DNA from: an uncultured Lachnospiraceae bacterium
GTDB lineage: Bacteria; Bacillota; Clostridia; Lachnospirales; Lachnospiraceae
Assembly (NCBI GenBank): GCA_910588125.1
Contig: CAJUPI010000064.1
Coordinates: 1-17,979 of the forward strand
Length of the DNA: 17,979 nt
Reading direction: 5' to 3'
The notes under the pieces were generated by a model. That model searched no databases and was not told the DNA's origin. It saw only the letters and a program-made list of their open reading frames with translations. The translations under genes were made by a program, and so were the position numbers. Of the stretch, positions 16,601 through 17,979 are shown piece after piece; position 1 is the first letter of the stretch; each line of letters opens with the position of its first letter.

Positions 16601-16847
16601 GCCGCTCTTTGGCAATGATTTGCTCCAGCCGCTGTACGTTCAAAGGTTCGATGTAGGTGACATCGGCAGTTTCCGGATCTGTCATGATGGTGGCAGGGTT
16701 GGAGTTGACCAGAACGATCTCATAACCCAGCTTCTTTAAGGCTTTGCATGCCTGGGTACCGGAGTAGTCGAACTCGCATGCCTGACCGATGATGATGGGG
16801 CCGGATCCGATGATGAGAACTTTATGGATATCGGTTCGTTGCGGCAT
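13620..16847 (-). CDS. carB: Carbamoyl-phosphate synthase large subunit
   Basis: CarB makes carbamoyl phosphate from bicarbonate, ATP and ammonia supplied by the glutaminase subunit CarA, feeding arginine and pyrimidine synthesis. The 1075-residue length is normal. The two homologous halves are clear. Each begins with a biotin-carboxylase-like N-domain (KVLIIGSGPIIIGQACEFDYSG near residue 9; KVMILGGGPNRIGQGIEFDY near 555) and is followed by an ATP-grasp domain (RPAYTMGGAGGG near 170; RPSYVLGGRGMEV near 710). The C-terminal MGS-like allosteric domain follows, with ILATGTTYDLI and NGDIQLIVNSP. It starts after a perfect AAGGAGG (16854-16860) and a good promoter. No carA or pyr/arg gene is adjacent on either side, so the small subunit must be encoded elsewhere. 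It converges on rpoN. Confidence 0.98.
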   Translation of the reverse strand: MPQRTDIHKVLIIGSGPIIIGQACEFDYSGTQACKALKKLGYEIVLVNSNPATIMTDPETADVTYIEPLNVQRLEQIIAKERPDALLPNLGGQSGLNLCAELYKEGILDKYQVKVIGVQVDAIERGEDRIEFKKAMNALGIEMARSEVAYTVNEALAIADRLGYPVVLRPAYTMGGAGGGLVYNKEELKTVCARGLQASLVGQVLVEESILGWEELELEVVRDKEGNMITVCFIENIDPLGVHTGDSFCSAPMLTISEECQKRLQEQAYRIVESVQVIGGTNVQFAHDPVSDRIVVIEINPRTSRSSALASKATGFPIALVSAMLATGLTLKEIPCGKYGTLDKYVPDGDYVVIKFARWAFEKFKGVEDKLGTQMRAVGEVMSIGKTYKEAFQKAIRSLETGRYGLGHAKDFDTKTKEQLLQMLITPSSERHFVMYEALRKGATVEEIHDITKVKTWFIQQMKELVEEEEVLLAHKGALPEDGQLISAKKNGFSDKYLSQLLQIPEDAIRNHRIGLGIEEAWEGVHVSGTTDSAYYYSTYNAPDKNPVSTDKPKVMILGGGPNRIGQGIEFDYCCVHASLALKKLGFETIIVNCNPETVSTDYDTSDKLYFEPLTLEDVLSIYKKEKPLGVIAQFGGQTPLNLAADLEKNGVRILGTSPSVIDLAEDRDLFRAMMEKLEIPMPESGMATTVEEALQIANQISYPVMVRPSYVLGGRGMEVVYDDDSMTGYMQAAVGVTPDRPILIDRFLNHAMECEADAISDGTHAFVPAVMEHIELAGVHSGDSACIIPSLHISPENVETIKEYTRKIAEEMHVRGLMNMQYAIENGKVYVLEANPRASRTVPLVSKVCNIRMVPLATDIITAELTGRPSPVPRLKEQEIPNYGVKEAVFPFNMFQEVDPVLGPEMRSTGEVLGLSRSYGEAFYKAQEATQSRLPLEGTVLISVNRKDKPDVVEVARMFAADGFTILATGTTYDLIHEAGIPAKKVKKLYEGRPNILDMITNGDIQLIVNSPSGKESVHDDSYLRKAAIKAKVPYMTTIAAARATASGIHYVKMHGNGEVKSLQQLHGEIHDKE

Positions 16848-16924
16848 AATAAAATCCTCCTTGTTCTGTGTTAGTTTTATGACAGGAACGTCTGAAATAC
16901 CTGATTGATAAATTGTTCTCTTAC

Positions 16925-16952
16925 ATTATATAGGAAAATGAAAATATGGCAA
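16925..16952 (-). promoter_or_regulatory. Predicted carB promoter
   Basis: On the minus strand, TTGCCA (16952-16947) and TATAAT (16930-16925) are separated by 16 bp. This predicts a leader of about 70 nt before the carB ATG. I see no PyrR-type attenuator or T-box in that leader. The assignment is from consensus alone. Confidence 0.55.
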
Positions 16953-17007
16953 GGATTTTCTTCATAGGAAGGGAGATAATGGAGAATTTTGAAGAGATAA
17001 AGAAAGG

Positions 17008-17146
17008 GTGCTGCAAAATAAGCCATCTGCCATTTCCTTTATCCCGTGTTCGGATGGTTCCCGTATACAGTCCGCTCTTAACGGATAAAGCCTGCCAATA
17101 TCTGACAGAATGTTCGGGAACAGCCGGATGGTTTATTTTGCAACAC
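17008..17146. mobile_element. Candidate MITE-like element with 22-bp terminal inverted repeats
   Basis: The left end (17008-17029) and right end (17125-17146) are inverted copies that match at 19 of 22 positions. Both contain the block TTGCAAAATAA or TGCAAAATAA read inward. The ends resemble those of some insertion sequences whose termini carry TGCAAAATAA-type blocks, but no transposase is present in the 95 bases between them. It occupies the gap between the carB promoter and the end of pcp. Its right arm begins about 15 bases beyond the pcp stop, where it could also act in RNA 3'-end formation. No clear target-site duplication is seen. Confidence 0.5.
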
Positions 17147-17160
17147 ATTCTTATATTGGA

Positions 17161-17805
17161 TTAATGAGTTTTTCCTTCAGCAGCCAAAATGTCTTTCTCG
17201 TTTTCTGCAATTGCCAAAAGAGCGGCCTGAATACCGGAAGCAATATCTGGAATGCTCAGGCAGGGAGCGGGACAGGGGCGGTTGACTACCTGGCTGGGGA
17301 CAAAAGGAACATGCATAAAACCGCCGCGAATATGGGGATAGTGACGGGCGAGAGTGTATAAAACGCCGTACATCAGGTGATTGCAGACAAAAGTCCCGGC
17401 GGTATTGGATACGCTGGCCGGAATGCCTGCTGCACGGATCCTTTGAACCATAGCTTTGATGGGCAGAGTGGAAAAATAGGCGGGAGCGCCGTCTGTAAAG
17501 ATGGGTTGATCGATAGGCTGGTTGCCCTCATTATCCTGGATACGGGCATCATCTATATTGATGGCAACCCGTTCCGGAGTCAGCTCATAGCGGCCGCCGG
17601 CCTGGCCGATACACAAAACGGCATCGGGCCGCTCTTTTTCAATTGCTGACTGAACCGTGGCAATGGATTTGCGGAATACGGTTGGGACCTCAACCTTAAT
17701 GATTTCGATATTGTCAATTTGGCCTGGAATCTGTTTGACAGCTTCCAGTGCCGGATTGATAAGGTCGCCGCCAAAGGGATCAAATGCAGTAAGAAGAATT
17801 TTCAT
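17161..17805 (-). CDS. pcp: Pyrrolidone-carboxylate (pyroglutamyl) peptidase
   Basis: Pcp is a cytoplasmic cysteine peptidase (family C15) that removes N-terminal pyroglutamate from peptides. The 214-residue protein is family length. It opens with the typical LLTAFDPFGGDLINPA segment and carries the full catalytic triad: E78 in ELTPERVAINIDDAR, C141 in SNTAGTFVCNHLMYG and H165 in GFMHVPF. The ATG is preceded by AAAGGA about 10 bases upstream. It reads in the same direction as carB but is separated from it by 313 bases that contain carB's own promoter and the MITE-like element, so the two are probably independent units. Confidence 0.96.
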   Translation of the reverse strand: MKILLTAFDPFGGDLINPALEAVKQIPGQIDNIEIIKVEVPTVFRKSIATVQSAIEKERPDAVLCIGQAGGRYELTPERVAINIDDARIQDNEGNQPIDQPIFTDGAPAYFSTLPIKAMVQRIRAAGIPASVSNTAGTFVCNHLMYGVLYTLARHYPHIRGGFMHVPFVPSQVVNRPCPAPCLSIPDIASGIQAALLAIAENEKDILAAEGKTH

Positions 17806-17926
17806 AAATCCGAGTTCCTTTCCGCTTTAAAAAGCACTTTTGTCTGGAAGAGCTGATGATAGCCATGGAGCAAAACATTTTAGATATAGTGAAATTTTAA
17901 CACATGAGAAAACCAGTGGCAACCGC

Positions 17927-17979
17927 AATGTCATTAAGTTTAGCTCTGAGAATACTCAGCCATGGAAAAAGGAGCGGGA
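17927..17979 (+). repeat. Interspersed intergenic repeat, copy D (cut by window end)
   Basis: It begins AATGTCATTAAG, has the variant CTGAG-AATA-CTCAG (a 5-bp hairpin) where A to C have TTTTCTCAGAAGGTACG, then CCATGG and the exact core GGAAAAAGGAGCGGGA at the window edge. It lies upstream of pcp, pointing away from it. The remaining approximately 30 bases would be beyond the window. Confidence 0.75.

Noticed and set aside
16979..17164. Small plus-strand reading frame (61 codons) with a GGGAG-like site before its ATG
   Set aside because: Most of it is the MITE-like element, and frames on both strands read through the inverted ends. It runs into the pcp stop and has no recognisable domain. It is possible but unsupported.
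1..17979. CRISPR array or defence island
   Set aside because: No regularly spaced direct repeats are present. The interspersed repeat copies are thousands of bases apart, and the single nuclease-like gene has no defence partners.

Overview
The window reads as a chromosomal segment of a Gram-positive anaerobe of the Lachnospiraceae / Clostridium cluster XIVa type. This is inferred from strong AGGAGG-type ribosome binding sites, moderate base composition, a BMP-family nucleoside ABC transporter, a clostridial sigma-54 factor, and a PD-(D/E)XK protein with a Lys-Glu-Gly-Ile repeat tail. No phage, plasmid or CRISPR features are visible.

Layout. Bases 1-355 hold one copy of an interspersed repeat, a good sigma-A-type promoter and a short region that can fold. 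Plus-strand genes follow: a PD-(D/E)XK nuclease-like protein with a frameshifted C-terminus (356-1309), a one-domain Smr protein (1362-1613) and a histidine phosphatase (1682-2455). A long run of codirectional metabolic genes comes next: class II aldolase (2552-3160), zinc alcohol dehydrogenase (3277-4338), MtnA-type sugar-1-phosphate isomerase (4356-5420), BMP lipoprotein (5556-6773), double ABC ATPase (6901-8487), two permeases (8474-9622, 9622-10581), MTA/SAH/5'-deoxyadenosine deaminase-type amidohydrolase (10775-12103) and rpoN (12149-13507). On the minus strand are carB (13620-16847) and pcp (17161-17805). A small inverted-repeat (MITE-like) element lies between them.

How the genes fit together. 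The aldolase, dehydrogenase, MtnA, nucleoside importer and deaminase form a coherent predicted route for taking up or salvaging 5'-deoxynucleosides, the waste products of SAM enzymes (5'-methylthioadenosine and 5'-deoxyadenosine). The proposed order is: import; deamination to the inosine analogue; phosphorolysis to 5-(methylthio/deoxy)ribose-1-phosphate by an enzyme not in this window; MtnA isomerisation to the ribulose-1-phosphate; aldol cleavage to dihydroxyacetone phosphate plus (methylthio)acetaldehyde or acetaldehyde; and reduction of the aldehyde by the dehydrogenase. This would be a transporter-linked, deaminase-first version of the DHAP shunt, and it is the most interesting system here. 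The assignment rests on family motifs and gene order, not on experiment.

Non-coding structure. An approximately 82-bp repeat occurs in intergenic gaps at 46-128, 3178-3259, 10607-10688 and 17927 to the window edge. Two opposed, diverged half-copies form the hairpin between rpoN and carB. Two copies lie inside the putative salvage operon. A strong intra-operon hairpin follows the BMP gene and probably sets the ratio of binding protein to transporter.
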